Position numbers and translations under genes: made by a program. Shown in pieces: positions 11,930 through 22,899 of a DNA stretch of 64,000 nucleotides (positions are counted from its first letter, which is position 1; every line of letters begins with the position of its first letter). The notes below the pieces were generated by a model. It was given only the letters and a program-made list of their open reading frames with translations. It searched no databases and was not told the origin of the DNA. The stretch is from Bathynomus jamesi (Eukaryota; Arthropoda; Malacostraca; Isopoda; Cirolanidae). The DNA lies in assembly GCA_023014485.1 (NCBI GenBank), contig JAJOZX010003307.1, positions 456,001 through 520,000 on the forward strand, read 5' to 3'.

Positions 11930-13945
11930 TATATAAACTGAACATATTTTTGCTCATGTTAAATTTTGGCGCAAATGCTATAACCCAACAGAAACAACTA
12001 CATGGACCACATGATTTTGGCTCTTCTTCTTCTTCTATAGCAGTGGCGATTTCGCTCTCTCCTTCGCCTTTACACTTCCATGGTCCAGTTGAAGCTGGAC
12101 TATGGCAGTGTAGTATACAGTTCAACCTCCAACACCTGCCTCCGTATCTTGGACCCAGTCCTTAATGGGGGCCTCTGCCTCTCCACTGGTGCTTTCCCCT
12201 CTTCCCCAGCCTCCATCCTTCAAGTGGATTGCAATTACCTCCCTCTCACCCTCTGACCGGGTCTCCTTCTCATGAGGACATACTTCCGTGCACAGAGACT
12301 ACCCTCTTTGCTTCTATGCGTGGTGATTTCTGAACTCCCAACCCAGGAATGGAGCTGGCACTTCACTAAAGAGGTCTGCTCTTTTCTTGACCTTTCCAAC
12401 ATGCCCAGTGCCCACCCACTCAATTATCCCCATTTCATACAACATCTACCCCCCTGGCTCCTCACCCCTATCAAGTTTTGCAGAGACCTGTGTGCCCTAC
12501 AGGTCACTCTTCCATGAACACGCAACTCAACACCAGGACACAGTCCCCATTTATACAGATGGTTCCCATTCAGAGACTGGTGTGGCTGCCTCAGCAGTGA
12601 TACTGGCCCAGCAGCTTTCTCGAGGCATCAGTCTGCCCCGCGAGACTTCCATTTTCTCAGCATAACTCTTCGTGATTAAGGAGGCCCTCAACATAGTACG
12701 CACCCACTCTGCCAGCTACTTCATCATTTATTCAGATTCCCAAAGCACACTTCTCTCCCTAGAGAGATTTAACCCCCCTCATCCGCTCATCTGTACCAAT
12801 GCTGGGCAACCACACACCAAATGGGAGGTTCACACCCGCACTTTAGCACCCGCACTTTAGCCTCTCCGCACCCGCACTTCCGCACACCTCTAAGTTTTCG
12901 CACTTCCGCACAACCACACCCGCACCCTATTACATATATAAAGTTTTATCGCAAGGAAATATATAAGTTTCCATTAATATATTAATACTTTTATAAACTT
13001 TTATTTAACATTTAATTGTGAAAATAAAGTTTTAATACAATAGTCATTTTTTTTGTTATGAGAGGTCAGAAAATTACTAGAATTACTAGGGTGTGCGGAC
13101 CAATCCGCACACCTTCCGCACCTCTGCACCTTTTTACCGAGGTGACCGTGCACCGCAACTCCACACAGTGCGAATGTGCGGAGGTTCGGAAGGTGTGCGG
13201 AACTTGCCCAGCACTAGTCTGTACCATCCAGCAAATCTTCCATTTTTTAACAGCCTTCCGACACAAGACAATCACCTTCTGCTGGGTCCCAGCACATGTT
13301 GGCATCCAGGGTAACGAGGAGGTGGACCACACGGCGAAGTCAGCCTGCTTACTGCCAGCCTCCTCCTGGCCCCTCCCTTTCTCCGACTTCTTCCCGACTC
13401 TCCACTCCCACTCCTGTTCCATCTGGCAATGGGAATGGGACCAGGCCACACACAAAAACCTCACAAGATCAAACTGCAATTAGGATACTGGGCCTCCTCC
13501 TTCCACTGGTCCCGCTATAAAGAAGTGATTCTAGGCTGTCTCTGACTAGGACACACACGCATTACTCATGGTCACCATATGGCTAAATCACCAGCCCTGC
13601 TCTGCCCTACTCCCATAACTGTTGTGCATCTCCTGGTCGAATGCCCAAACTTGTCCGCTCTTCATTGTGGAAGTTTCCGTACTTGGGCAAAATTCCCATA
13701 CCTGAGCATCTACAATTCATGCTTGCTGAGGGCCCCCATTTTTTGGGGGAAGCAATTTTCCGTTTCCTCACTTATTCTCACCCGCTTCATCGCGTCTGAG
13801 ACCAGGCCCCTCATACCCACTACCCAGTAACTGAACATTACACACACCCCTAGTCTACCATCCCCAACTCAGTAACACCACCCACCCACTGCCTCGCTGA
13901 GATATGTACCACACACGGTACGAATTGGCAGTAAATTGAAGAAAA
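11930..13945 (+). pseudogene. Jockey-type LINE, 3-prime end (RT tail and RNase H), split by a MITE
   Basis: The segment reads the end of a jockey reverse transcriptase (LYTSMVQLKLDYGSVVYSS), then an RNase H domain with IYTDGSHSETG, YSDSQSTLLSL and FCWVPAHVGIQGNEEVD. These hold the catalytic acidic residues. The usual tail follows (HGHHMAKS, VHLLVECPNLS) and then a 22-base A-run at about 13945-13966. Frames shift several times (for example near 12385 and 12660), so it is dead. The RNase H domain is interrupted at 12798-13217; removing that insert and one target copy restores the continuity of the domain. A 5-prime piece of a related jockey element is at 58608-59420. Confidence 0.8.
12798..13217. 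mobile_element. hAT-like MITE, 420 bp, TSD TCTGTACC
   Basis: Terminal inverted repeats TGCTGGGCAA / TTGCCCAGCA lie near both ends, and an 8-bp duplication TCTGTACC flanks the insert at 12790-12797 and 13218-13225. The left terminus has lost about two bases relative to the right (CTAGTGCTGGG). The subterminal parts are built of short repeats of the type CGCACC/CCGCAC, with an AT-rich centre. There is no coding capacity. An 8-bp duplication with subterminal repeats is typical of hAT elements. Confidence 0.8.
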
Positions 13946-14189
13946 AAAAAAAAAAAAAAAAAACTGGACTTGTTTATATTTTTTATTTGAAATATAAAAG
14001 AAGCTGAAAATAATTATTAAGCTTATGTTGTAGCCTATAGGTCTAAGTTTAAGAGAAAATCAGTCATTTATTTAAACTATACATACAGAATATTCTTTTG
14101 TTTTTACAACATAAGTAAATGTTTTGTGTAAATGAATTTTCCATTGCATAAAAATGGAAAGGGAAAAAAAAGGGTGAATAACCACTCCT

Positions 14190-14500
14190 ACTCGTTGTTT
14201 TGCAACTCATTTGCTCTCTCAAATGCTTTACATAAATTGATGAAACTTTGCAATTGTATGAATCACTTCAAGATAGGTTTTGAGCAGGACTTGGGACCAT
14301 TAAAGGTCAAGGTCCCAAATAGAGGTACAGACCATAATTTTTTAACTAGTATGAATAAATTCATGACACTCCACACATATGGATCATTGTAAGACAATGT
14401 GTTGCGAGCAAGATTCAGGTTCTTACACCAAAGGTGAAGGTCACAAATAGAGGAGGGGATATTGATGTTCCAACATAGTTCTTGTTGGTTATGAATGTCA
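14190..14500. repeat. Diverged ~115-bp dispersed/tandem repeat (AAGGTCAAGGTC type)
   Basis: The stretch contains about two and a half diverged units sharing blocks such as TTGATGAAACTT, GAGCAAGA, AAAGGTCAAGGTC and CACAAATAGAGG. The same units form the longer array at 20590-20677 plus 22260-22895, and both end with a similar segment (ATTGATGT...TTCTTGTT). No coding function is evident. Confidence 0.65.
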
Positions 14501-14711
14501 TTAATTTTGTGTGTTGAAATTTTATTTCTTTTGGCAGCATGTTAAATGTTTTTGTACCTTATATTCTGAGTGTATTTTCCAACTTTATTTTTATGGTGGT
14601 CCTGTTGTGCTGTGGCTGGGATAATACAGGATCTCTCAGTTCTCATTCTAGCATTTTTATTTAGTTAATTTGTTTGAAACTTATCCTCCAAATATTTACC
14701 ATGCATATAAT

Positions 14712-15190
14712 TAATCAGTATTGTGACATACTTTTTTTGTAATTAATTAGTTATTAGTTACTGTAAGAAAAAAGTAACTAGTCACTTCAAAAGTTATTTT
14801 TGACATTTTTCCTGGTTTTAGTAAGCATCTGATCCTGATAAAAGTACTTTCCCTGACAAGTGATGCTTGCCAAGATTGTTCATTTATTTCAAATTGATTG
14901 ACTTAATGAATAGACAAGACTTCATCATATTAGTATTAGATATATGTACTCTATGTTATCGATAAACTTGCACTGTGCACAGTATGTGCATTGAGGAAAA
15001 CTTGTGGCAAAAAAAAGTAGGTACTAACTTTTTGCCCTCACAGAAAAAGTAACTGGTACAAGTTACAAATATTCAAGATTTTTTGTAACTATGATAGTTA
15101 GTTACAATTACTTGGCTGTAAAATTTAATTAGCATTACAGTTACTTGAAAAAATGAAGATTACTCAGTAACTGGTTAAGTCACAGCATTG
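14712..15190. mobile_element. hAT-like MITE, ~479 bp, TSD CATATAAT
   Basis: An 8-bp direct repeat CATATAAT lies at 14704-14711 and 15191-15198. The ends are imperfect inverted repeats (CAGTATTGTGAC at 14716 against CAATGCTGTGAC read inwards from 15190); the left end carries four extra bases (TAAT). The interior is rich in AGTAACT/AGTTACT motifs in both orientations, a common hAT subterminal pattern. No reading frame is present. Confidence 0.7.
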
Positions 15191-15198
15191 CATATAAT

Positions 15199-15436
15199 AA
15201 TATCGCATACTAACACTGTAGGGAGTAAAGTTTCAGAAATTGTCATCGTGAATGGTAGTCTTCATTTTTCATTTCTTAAAAATGGAAGTTCTATATGGGT
15301 TTGTGAGCACTGAGCAATACTTTATTTGCAGGACTAAACTCTTCCATACTTTTAGCATGTTGTTTTCCTGCTGTGAAAGCTTCACCAGATAATTTCAATT
15401 TGTTATAATTTTAATATTTTAGATTCTTCATCAGTT
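15199..15436 (-). pseudogene. CR1-like LINE fragment interrupted by the gypsy element (continues at 20523-20590)
   Basis: On the minus strand this reads KNEDYHSR...QFLKLYS, matching the CR1-like fragment at 8060-8480. Its continuation on the other side of the gypsy insertion (20523-20590) reads RDLGVIL, so the LTR element inserted between the two blocks. The part is short and full of stops. Confidence 0.5.
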
Positions 15437-15900
15437 TGTAGTGAATACTCTTATTTTAGTTTCAAGATAAATGTTAATTTTACCGTCTTGAATTTCGGAA
15501 TAGTATAAATTCATTTTAAATTAGTTACCCCATTATAATTCAATTGTGAACCACATTAATACTAATTTTATGTATACTATATTATTTTATTGTATGTAAA
15601 CATAATTAATTATATATCACAATTGTCAGTTAATTATTTATATTCAAATATTTATTTTAATCTAATACCATGTCCATTTTACAAATAAATAATAGAAAAC
15701 CAAGGGTTATATTTTCCACCTTTGGTACTGTCGCAGTTTCGCCTAACGGACTCAATACGGCTAGTGAGATAATCACTGGTTGGCACTTAACTAGCGGCAG
15801 TGCTTATGGCTACATCATCCAGGTTAACCTATACCGGATAGATGCGCTACGGTCCCAAGCCGTAGCTTGCCTAGGCCGACGACGACGACGTAAACCAACA
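15437..15900 (+). repeat. 5-prime LTR (464 bp)
   Basis: It starts TGTAGTGAATACTC and ends AAACCAACA. AT-rich U3 sequence occupies the first two thirds; a GC-richer last third probably contains R/U5. It reads as identical to 20055-20518. Confidence 0.95.
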
Positions 15901-15902
15901 AT

Positions 15903-15913
15903 TGGTGACCCCG
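15903..15913 (+). promoter_or_regulatory. Primer-binding site, tRNA-Trp type
   Basis: TGGTGACCCCG begins two bases after the LTR. It is complementary to the 3-prime end of eukaryotic tRNA-Trp (CGGGGTCACCA), the likely primer for minus-strand DNA synthesis. Confidence 0.8.
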
Positions 15914-15925
15914 GAGCTGGATTAC

Positions 15926-16135
15926 CCCTTCTACCCGAACGACTAGGACTAGACTGTAATGTCGTTCGTGCCCATCACCCCCTTCACCCGAACGACTAGG
16001 ACTAGACTGTAACGTCGTTCGTGCCCACCACCCCCTTCACCCGAGCGACTAGGACCAGACTGTAACGTCGTTCGTGCCCATCACCCCCTTCACCCGAGCG
16101 ACTAGGACCAGACTGTAATGTCGCTCGTGCCCTCT
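15926..16135 (+). repeat. Four ~53-bp tandem repeats in the gypsy leader
   Basis: Four copies of a unit containing CCCGAACGACTAGGACTAG and GTCGTTCGTGCCCA lie between the primer site and gag. The later copies share GAGCGACTAGGACCAG changes. A role in packaging or translation is possible but not shown. Confidence 0.85.
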
Positions 16136-16240
16136 GCCCCTCACCCCTGCCCGTGCGCTCTGTGCCTGCGCTCGTCTCAACCTCCACTCCTTCGTTGGTA
16201 ACTTGTCGTCTTGCTTGTACGTCAGCAAGCATAGGAGAAG

Positions 16241-17005
16241 ATGCCTGACGACGCTGATGCCATCTCCCACTTGAGCTTAAAGCTCCCCGTCTTCTGGCCG
16301 GGTGATCCATTTATTTGGTTCCACCAAGTGGAATCACAATTCAACTTGGGAAGGATCACCGCTAGCAGGACAAAATACGATCATGTTTTGTCCTCTCTAC
16401 CAGCGAGCATCATCTCTGAAGTCCGTGACGTCATCGTATCTACTTCCACGAGTGAGGACCCGTACACCGATCTGAAGTCTGCCATCCTGTGCCGCACCAC
16501 TGTCTCCGAGCGTGAGAAACTACATCAGTTAATCTCAAAAGAAGAACTTGGAGACCGTAAGCCCACTCAAATGCTGAGGGCTATGCAGTGCGCTCTAGGC
16601 GAACGCGCACAAACCTTCGATAAGGACATCTTTAGACAGTTGTTCTTGCAGAAACTTCCTCCATCAGCTCAGCGTGTCTTGGCCACTATGGATCCTGCTA
16701 CTCCAGTTGATAAACTAGCAGCAACTGCCGACAAAGTAGTGGAGATTGACACAGCTCCGGTCAACAACGTAAACACACAATCGGAACTGGAGTTGAAAGT
16801 GAAAGAGTTAAGTCAACGACTCAACCACGTTTGTTCTCTGCTACAAATTCAACGGCAAAGAAGCCATTCTCGGTCAAGATTTACGAAGAGGCATCGTTCG
16901 AGTTCCGGGAAGATCTGCTTCTACCACGCCAAATTTGGAAAGAAGGCTAGGAAGTGCATCTCCCCTTGCAATTTTTCGTCGGAAAACCCCAGCAGCGAGT
17001 CCTAA
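16241..17005 (+). CDS. gag: Gypsy gag polyprotein
   Basis: This 254-residue frame begins [15 protein letters not shown] and contains the animal gypsy capsid pattern ([18 protein letters not shown], then a Leu/Asp-rich helical region). Near the C-terminus, after a basic stretch ([15 protein letters not shown]), comes a zinc-finger-like motif C-x2-H-x9-C-x3-C ([18 protein letters not shown]). This C-H-C-C arrangement replaces the usual CCHC knuckle and is described for CsRn1-type elements. Gag forms the particle that packages the RNA. The frame is intact and ends TAA at 17003-17005, overlapping pol in the -1 frame. Confidence 0.9.
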   Translation: MPDDADAISHLSLKLPVFWPGDPFIWFHQVESQFNLGRITASRTKYDHVLSSLPASIISEVRDVIVSTSTSEDPYTDLKSAILCRTTVSEREKLHQLISKEELGDRKPTQMLRAMQCALGERAQTFDKDIFRQLFLQKLPPSAQRVLATMDPATPVDKLAATADKVVEIDTAPVNNVNTQSELELKVKELSQRLNHVCSLLQIQRQRSHSRSRFTKRHRSSSGKICFYHAKFGKKARKCISPCNFSSENPSSES

Positions 17006-20000
17006 TGGCGTCTAGTACTCGCACTGCCAACCTGTTATTCATAAAGGACAGGAACTCTGGTGTCAATTTCTTGGTCGATACCGGAGCGTCAGTCAGTGTA
17101 TTCCCTCAAAAATCTGGTCATACGCACTCGGAATCTCCGCCTCTATACGCTGCTAACGGTTCACGCATACCCACGTACGGTACTCAGTCGCGTGAACTAA
17201 ACTTGGGCCTTCACCGATCCTTCAAGTGGATTTTCATCTGTGCTCAAGTGCGGCATCCCATAATCGGCGCTGACTTCCTCCAGCATTTCAAACTCCTGGT
17301 GGATCTTGACAAGCGACGCTTATGCGACCAGGCCACACTGCTTTCTGTTCTTGCCAAACAGGTTGCCCTTCCGGACGCCTCGAACTCTGCACTTTCCCTC
17401 GTTCCCCCTAATTCCATGTACCAGTGCCTTTTCCAACGATATCCAGGAATTCTTCAACCTATGCAGATGGGTGATACCATTAAGCACACCATTACCCATC
17501 ACATTACAACAAAAGGTCCCCCTGTGTTTGCAAAACCCAGACGTCTTGCCCCGGACAAACTGAAAGCTGCCAAATCGGAATTCCAGCTTATGATAGATCT
17601 TGGGATAATAAGACCTTCCAAAAGCAGTTGGTCCTCTCCCCTACACCTGGTCCAGAAGAAGTCAGGAGACTGGAGACCATGTGGGGATTACCGGTTTTTG
17701 AATTCGACAACCATCCCGGACCGATATCCGGTACCAAATGTCCAAGACTTTACTTCTCTTCTCCACGGCAAATCTATCTTCAGTAAAATAGATCTCGTTA
17801 AGGCTTTCCACCACATTCCCGTAGAGCCTTCGGATATTCCCAAGACTGCAGTTTGTACACCATTTGGGTTATTCGAATTTGTGAAGATGCCGTTCGGGCT
17901 ACGGAATGCTGCGCAAACCTTTCAGAGGTTTATAGATGAGGTCACCAGAGGCTTAGACTTTGTTTATGCCTACATCGATGATTTGCTTGTGGCCAGCTCA
18001 ACGGAAGAAGAACATAAGGAACATCTTTCACTCCTCTTTCAACGCTTAGAACAATACGGTGTTACTATTAATGCATCTAAGTGTGTGTTTGCACAGCCAA
18101 CCTTGGAATTTCTTGGTCACACGATTTCGCAGCACGGAATTACCCCCCTTCAGGACAAGTGTGAAGTGATAAAAAATTACCCTATGCCAAATAATCAGCG
18201 TGAGTTACGTCGGTTTCTAGGTTTGGTAAATTATTACCACAAGTTCTTTAAAAACTGTGCCAGTGTTCTTGCTCCTCTACACGCTATGATCACACACAAA
18301 CGCAAGGTAACGAAATTGGTATGGTGTAGCGATAGTTTACAGGCGTTCGACAATGCCAAAAATGCTATCAATAGTGCATTGTCTCTGTCATTTCCTATCA
18401 GTGATGCCCCCCTAACTCTGACGGTCGATGCATCAGATGTTGCGATCGGTGGTGTGTTGGAACAAACCATTAACGGTCAACAAGCACCCATCGCGTTTTA
18501 CTCGAAAAAGCTGCAGCCAGCCCAAACGCGTTATAGTGCTTTCGGACGTGAACTTCTTGCTATTTACTTAAACGTGAAGCATTTTCAACATTTCCTTGAA
18601 GGCCGAGAGTTTTGTGTTTTTACCGACCACAAACCTTTGGTCACTGTCTTCAATAAAAACAGCTGTAACCACTCTCCCAGAGTCATCAGGCAACTCGATT
18701 ATATCTCGCAATTTACCACAGATATCCGCCACATCAAAGGTGTCTTGAACACTCCAGCGGATGCACTTTCAAGAATAGAGATTACTTCTGTTACCCTCAG
18801 CTCTACACTGTGGAATGCTATTGCACAGGATCAAGATAAGGATACGGAACTACAAGAACTGCTCAGAGAAGACTCCACTCACTCACTTTCCCTCAAGACA
18901 ATGAGTATGCCAGGATTGTCTGTGCCCCTCTATTGCGACGTATCAACAGCTGCTATTCGCCCTTATGTCCCTCCATGTCACAGAAAAGCAGTCTTCACGG
19001 ATCTTCATAAGCCCTCCCATCCTGGTATCCGTGCTTTGCAACACCTGGTTACCTCTCGCTTTGTTTGGCCCTCGATGCGGAAGGATGTCAAACATTGGAC
19101 CAAAACGTGCCTTGCCTGCCAGCGTGCCAAAGTCCAAAGGCACACCAGGTCCCCCTTTGACGCATTTCCGCCCCCATCCCAGCGATTTGAAGTAATTCAT
19201 GTAGACATTGTTGGCCCTCTTCCAGTGATTCAAGGCCAACGTTATTTGCTCACCTGTCTCGACCGCTTTTCCAGATGGCCTGAAGCCATCCCACTTCCTG
19301 ATATCCAAGCGGACACAGTTGCAAGAGCCTTTCTTCATGGATGGGTATCAAGATTTGGATTGCCGACAAAAGTCATCACTGACCAAGGTCGCCAATTTGA
19401 GTCTTCGCTTTGGAAGAAGTTTACCAGCTTGTTGGGTACAGTACATGCGCATACCTGTGCGTATCATCCGCAAGCTAACGGCCTTGTCGAACGCTTCCAT
19501 CGCCAGCTGAAGTCATCCCTTATGTGTCACGAAGACTCCCATTGGATGGATAAGCTTCCACTCGTGTTGCTTGGTATTCGCTCTGCATTTAAGAGTGATC
19601 TGAAGACTACAGCGGCTGAACTAGTCTATGGAACAACACTGCGGCTACCAGGTGGCTACTTCACTGCAGGGGATAAGTCATGTGATCCTACGGAATTCGC
19701 TCAAACACTTTCCTCTCACATGCAGTCCCTTCAGCCTGTTCCCCCTCGATTGACTAGCCAACAGAACATCTTTGTTTCCCCAGCCCTCCAATCTTGCACC
19801 CACGTTTTCGTTCGTGTACCTGTCCCAAAACGGCCTCTCCAATGTCCATATGACGGACCCTATGAAGTTCTCCGACGTACGCGCAAATCATTTCTCATCC
19901 AGCGCGGTTCCAAGGTCGACAAGGTTTCTATCGATCGTCTTAAGCCTGCGTTTTTGGAATCAACCTTAAGTGAGGTACATGTAGCTACCAAAAAGGTTCA

Positions 20001-20031
20001 GCGGAAATCTGTGTCGTTCGGAACTCTTTGA
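16954..20031 (+). CDS. pol: Gypsy pol polyprotein (PR-RT-RNase H-INT)
   Basis: The uninterrupted 1025-codon frame lies -1 relative to gag. Domains in order: aspartic protease ([10 protein letters not shown], Asp about residue 42); reverse transcriptase with YIDD at 340-343 and GDYRFLN; RNase H with [10 protein letters not shown] (Asp about 492) and FTDHKPL; integrase with an HHCC finger (His 689, CLACQRAK) and catalytic Asp 751, Asp 810 and Glu 846, the DD35E spacing. A C-terminal extension follows with KPAFL, no chromodomain visible. The first ATG is unlikely to be used; translation probably enters from gag by -1 frameshifting at 16984. No stops or indels are seen, so the element could be functional. 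Confidence 0.95.
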   Translation: MHLPLQFFVGKPQQRVLMASSTRTANLLFIKDRNSGVNFLVDTGASVSVFPQKSGHTHSESPPLYAANGSRIPTYGTQSRELNLGLHRSFKWIFICAQVRHPIIGADFLQHFKLLVDLDKRRLCDQATLLSVLAKQVALPDASNSALSLVPPNSMYQCLFQRYPGILQPMQMGDTIKHTITHHITTKGPPVFAKPRRLAPDKLKAAKSEFQLMIDLGIIRPSKSSWSSPLHLVQKKSGDWRPCGDYRFLNSTTIPDRYPVPNVQDFTSLLHGKSIFSKIDLVKAFHHIPVEPSDIPKTAVCTPFGLFEFVKMPFGLRNAAQTFQRFIDEVTRGLDFVYAYIDDLLVASSTEEEHKEHLSLLFQRLEQYGVTINASKCVFAQPTLEFLGHTISQHGITPLQDKCEVIKNYPMPNNQRELRRFLGLVNYYHKFFKNCASVLAPLHAMITHKRKVTKLVWCSDSLQAFDNAKNAINSALSLSFPISDAPLTLTVDASDVAIGGVLEQTINGQQAPIAFYSKKLQPAQTRYSAFGRELLAIYLNVKHFQHFLEGREFCVFTDHKPLVTVFNKNSCNHSPRVIRQLDYISQFTTDIRHIKGVLNTPADALSRIEITSVTLSSTLWNAIAQDQDKDTELQELLREDSTHSLSLKTMSMPGLSVPLYCDVSTAAIRPYVPPCHRKAVFTDLHKPSHPGIRALQHLVTSRFVWPSMRKDVKHWTKTCLACQRAKVQRHTRSPFDAFPPPSQRFEVIHVDIVGPLPVIQGQRYLLTCLDRFSRWPEAIPLPDIQADTVARAFLHGWVSRFGLPTKVITDQGRQFESSLWKKFTSLLGTVHAHTCAYHPQANGLVERFHRQLKSSLMCHEDSHWMDKLPLVLLGIRSAFKSDLKTTAAELVYGTTLRLPGGYFTAGDKSCDPTEFAQTLSSHMQSLQPVPPRLTSQQNIFVSPALQSCTHVFVRVPVPKRPLQCPYDGPYEVLRRTRKSFLIQRGSKVDKVSIDRLKPAFLESTLSEVHVATKKVQRKSVSFGTL
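16984..16990 (+). promoter_or_regulatory. Candidate -1 ribosomal frameshift heptamer A AAC CCC
   Basis: In the gag frame the codons read GAA AAC CCC, giving the heptamer A_AAC_CCC, which fits the X_XXY_YYZ rule for -1 slippage. It lies in the gag/pol overlap, 15 nt before the end of gag, and a -1 move enters the pol frame exactly. A stimulatory structure downstream was not worked out. Confidence 0.6.
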
Positions 20032-20041
20032 ACTTCCTCTC

Positions 20042-20054
20042 TGGTGGGGGAGTG
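20042..20054 (+). promoter_or_regulatory. Polypurine tract before the 3-prime LTR
   Basis: The G-rich run TGGTGGGGGAGTG lies directly before the TG of the 3-prime LTR, where plus-strand priming occurs in LTR elements. Confidence 0.75.
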
Positions 20055-20518
20055 TGTAGTGAATACTCTTATTTTAGTTTCAAGATAAATGTTAATTTTA
20101 CCGTCTTGAATTTCGGAATAGTATAAATTCATTTTAAATTAGTTACCCCATTATAATTCAATTGTGAACCACATTAATACTAATTTTATGTATACTATAT
20201 TATTTTATTGTATGTAAACATAATTAATTATATATCACAATTGTCAGTTAATTATTTATATTCAAATATTTATTTTAATCTAATACCATGTCCATTTTAC
20301 AAATAAATAATAGAAAACCAAGGGTTATATTTTCCACCTTTGGTACTGTCGCAGTTTCGCCTAACGGACTCAATACGGCTAGTGAGATAATCACTGGTTG
20401 GCACTTAACTAGCGGCAGTGCTTATGGCTACATCATCCAGGTTAACCTATACCGGATAGATGCGCTACGGTCCCAAGCCGTAGCTTGCCTAGGCCGACGA
20501 CGACGACGTAAACCAACA
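20055..20518 (+). repeat. 3-prime LTR (464 bp)
   Basis: It has the same length and, by direct reading, the same sequence as the 5-prime LTR. It is followed by the AGTT target copy at 20519-20522. Confidence 0.95.
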
Positions 20519-20679
20519 AGTTGATATTACAGTATTACTCCAAGATCTCTAACCTGTAGATTTGGTGTAATCTGTTTATTTGGAGGAGCTATACTGGGTT
20601 GCACTTGTCCTCCCATCCATCTGTTTGTCACACTTTTGAACCGCTCAACAGAAGTGAAATGAAACCTCACACACATGTA

Positions 20680-22257
20680 CAGTTACGATCAAAGTTGTTC
20701 ACACCCCTCTCAATTTTAATGAATTGGTAAGAAATATATATTCTATCACTTTCTTAGATAACATAAACACAAAAGAAGACAATTAATAGTTTATTAAGAC
20801 AAATAACAGTTTGGTTTTATTTGAACTAAAGCCCATATACCAATTTTATTAATTTCCTATAAATCAAAATTGTTCACACCCTTTTAAACAGACATGGTTA
20901 ATACTTGGTACAACACCCCTTGGCCGTAATAACTTGCTGCAGCCGTGATTTATAGCCATTTATAAGCTTTTGGCAGCGTTCTTTTGGGATTTTTTCCCAT
21001 TCCTCATAGGCATAGGTTTCTAATTCGGTTAGGTTCTTGGGCTTGCGTGGGGAAATGGCCTTTTTCAAATCCCACCATAGATTTTCTATGGGATTTAGGT
21101 CAGGTGACTGCGATGGCCATTCCAACACGTTCCATGCCTTCATCCTCAGCCACTCCTTTGTGGATTTTGACGTGTGTTTCGGATCGTTATCCTGCTGGAG
21201 TGTCCAATTGCGTCCAAGCTTCAATTTCTTCACTGAAGGCCCAACGTTTTTTGCCAGTATTTGCTGGTACTGGAGCGAATCCATCGTTCCATCTACGCGG
21301 TGAAGTTTTCCAGTTCCCAATGAAGCAAAACACCCCCAGAACATGATGGATCCACCGCCGTGCTTCACAGTGGGCAGTGTTCTTTTCCTTATACGCTTTG
21401 TTCTTCCGTCTCCAAACATAGCACTGGTCCATTGCCCCGAAAAGCTCCAATTTCGTCTCGTCGGTCCAGAGAACCTTCTCCCAGTAGTTCACTGGCTTGT
21501 CTAGATGGCCTGTGGCGTACCGTAAACGATTCTGCTTGTGCTTAGCGGTCAGCAGTGGAGTGCTTCTCAGAGTTCTTGCGTAGAGCCCTTCACGGTGTAG
21601 CATATGCCGTTTCGTAGCGAGCGAAACCTCCTTACCGGCAGCTGAAAGGTCATGCTGTAGCTCTTTGGTGGTCAGGCGAGGGTTTTTCTCCACCTTTCTC
21701 CTCATGAAGCATATAGCAGCTGGGGAGAACAGCCTCTTTCTCCCTCGTCCATGTAGCGATTCCACTGTACCTGTAGCTTTATACTTCCGTACGATGCTTG
21801 CAATGGTGTTTTTCGAAATATTCAACTTGTTTGCTATTTTCTTGTATCCATTTCCTTGCTTATGTAAGCGAATAATGTCTTCTCTAATCCTCTTGGACAA
21901 CTCTGTTCTCTTTGCCATCTTCAGCGATGTGTTTGTACGAATGACGAGTACTGAATGCACGTATGGAAATCATATGGTCTCAGATAAACTAGCCAGATAC
22001 CTGTTGACCTTGAATTGTTGACCTTGGATGCGGTGATGGTCATATTGACTCAATAGCCGGCAAAAATGAGCAATTTCTTACAGGGGTGTGAATAATTTTG
22101 ATTTATGGGAAATTAAGAAAATTGGTATATGGGCTTTAGTTCAAATAAACTATTAAATGTCTTCTTTTGTGTTTGTTATCTAAGAAAGTGATGGAATATA
22201 TATTTCCTACCAATTCATTACAATTGAGAGGGGTGTGAACAATTTTGATCGTAACTG
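20680..22257 (-). mobile_element. Tc1-like transposon with ~200-bp inverted repeats
   Basis: The ends start CAGTTACGATCAAA and are flanked by TA at 20678-20679 and 22258-22259. The arms are long (about 200 bp left, 175 bp right, with deletions such as a loss of AAGACAAATAACAG on the right). The motif ATTGTTCACACCC recurs at the outer and inner edge of the left arm (inner copy ATTATTCACACCC on the right). This is the IR/DR arrangement of Tc1 elements such as the fish ones. It is inserted in the ~115-bp repeat array. Confidence 0.93.
20898..21918 (-). pseudogene. Tc1-like transposase (DD34E), one frameshift
   Basis: From ATG at 21918 the protein begins MAKRTELSKRIREDII with two helix-turn-helix units (KIANKLNISKNTI, and GRGRKRLFSP after it). 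The catalytic domain has WTDETKLELF (Asp 1), LQQDNDPKHTS (Asp 2) and PNPIENLW-like SPDLNPIENLWWDL (Glu). It ends GCCTKY. The reading frame changes near 21375, between RRKNKAYKEKNT and PTVKHGGGSIMFWG, so a single small indel inactivates an otherwise well preserved gene. The usual start of this family (MAK...) argues for 21918 rather than the in-frame ATG at 21960. Confidence 0.9.
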
Positions 22258-22259
22258 TA

Positions 22260-22895
22260 GATGATCACAAGATGATGTGTCTTGAATAAGAATCAGGCTC
22301 CTGCATCGAAGGTCAAGGTCACAAATAGAAGTTACAAGTCAAATGGAGCTTTTTTGTGTTTGAGTTACAACTTTTGAAACATTCATCATAAATTTGGTGA
22401 AACTTCACGCACATATGGATTATCATAAGATGTGTTTTGAGCAAGACTGAGGTCCCTGCATCATAGGTCAATTGGAGGTACATGCCATAACTTTTGAACT
22501 ACTCAACATAAATAAAACTTACACATGAATCGTCACAAAACAATGTAGAGCAAGCAAGAATTAGGTCATTGCATCGAAGGTGAAGTGGAAGTCTGCACCA
22601 TAACTTTTGAACCACTCAACCTAAATTGATGAAACTTTACATATGCGTGAATCATTAGAAGACGATGTCTTTTGAGCAGCACTTGGGTCATTTTGCATTA
22701 AAGGTCAAGGTCACAATTAGAGGTTAAATGTCAAGTGTAGGTCCATGCCATAATTTTTTAACTATTCAACATAAGTGGCTGAAACTTCACACACACACAT
22801 GGATGAGTCTTGAGCAAGAATCAGGCTTTTGCACCAAGGTCAAGTTCACAAATATAGAAGGGGACATTGATGTCATTTTGACATAATTCTTGTTT
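22260..22895. repeat. Diverged tandem array, ~110-155-bp units (AAGGTCAAGGTC type)
   Basis: About five units share the blocks ATCATAAGA, TTGAGCAAGA, CTGCATCGAAGGTCAAGGTC, CATAACTTTTGAAC and GAAACTTCACAC. The array begins left of the Tc1 insertion (20590-20677) and is ended by the piggyBac insertion at 22900. A shorter version is at 14190-14500. No protein is coded. Confidence 0.75.
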
Positions 22896-22899
22896 TTAA

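Larger units (their letters stand above)
15437..20518 (+). mobile_element. Complete Ty3/gypsy LTR retrotransposon, CsRn1-like, TSD AGTT
   Basis: The element has 464-bp LTRs that begin TG and end CA, a primer-binding site, gag and pol frames, a purine-rich tract and a 4-bp duplication AGTT at 15433-15436 and 20519-20522. By eye the two LTRs are identical, which implies a recent insertion. The primer site matches tRNA-Trp and the gag finger is of the C-H-C-C kind; both are traits reported for the CsRn1 clade. It lies in METTL2-like intron 2 in the same orientation as the gene. There is no env frame. Confidence 0.95.

Noticed and set aside
18943..19338. Minus-strand frames opposite the gypsy integrase region
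   Set aside because: They are shadows of the conserved pol frame and have no motifs of their own.
22260..22895. CRISPR-like array of regularly spaced repeats
   Set aside because: Units are long, diverged and contiguous without unique spacers, and the genome is eukaryotic.
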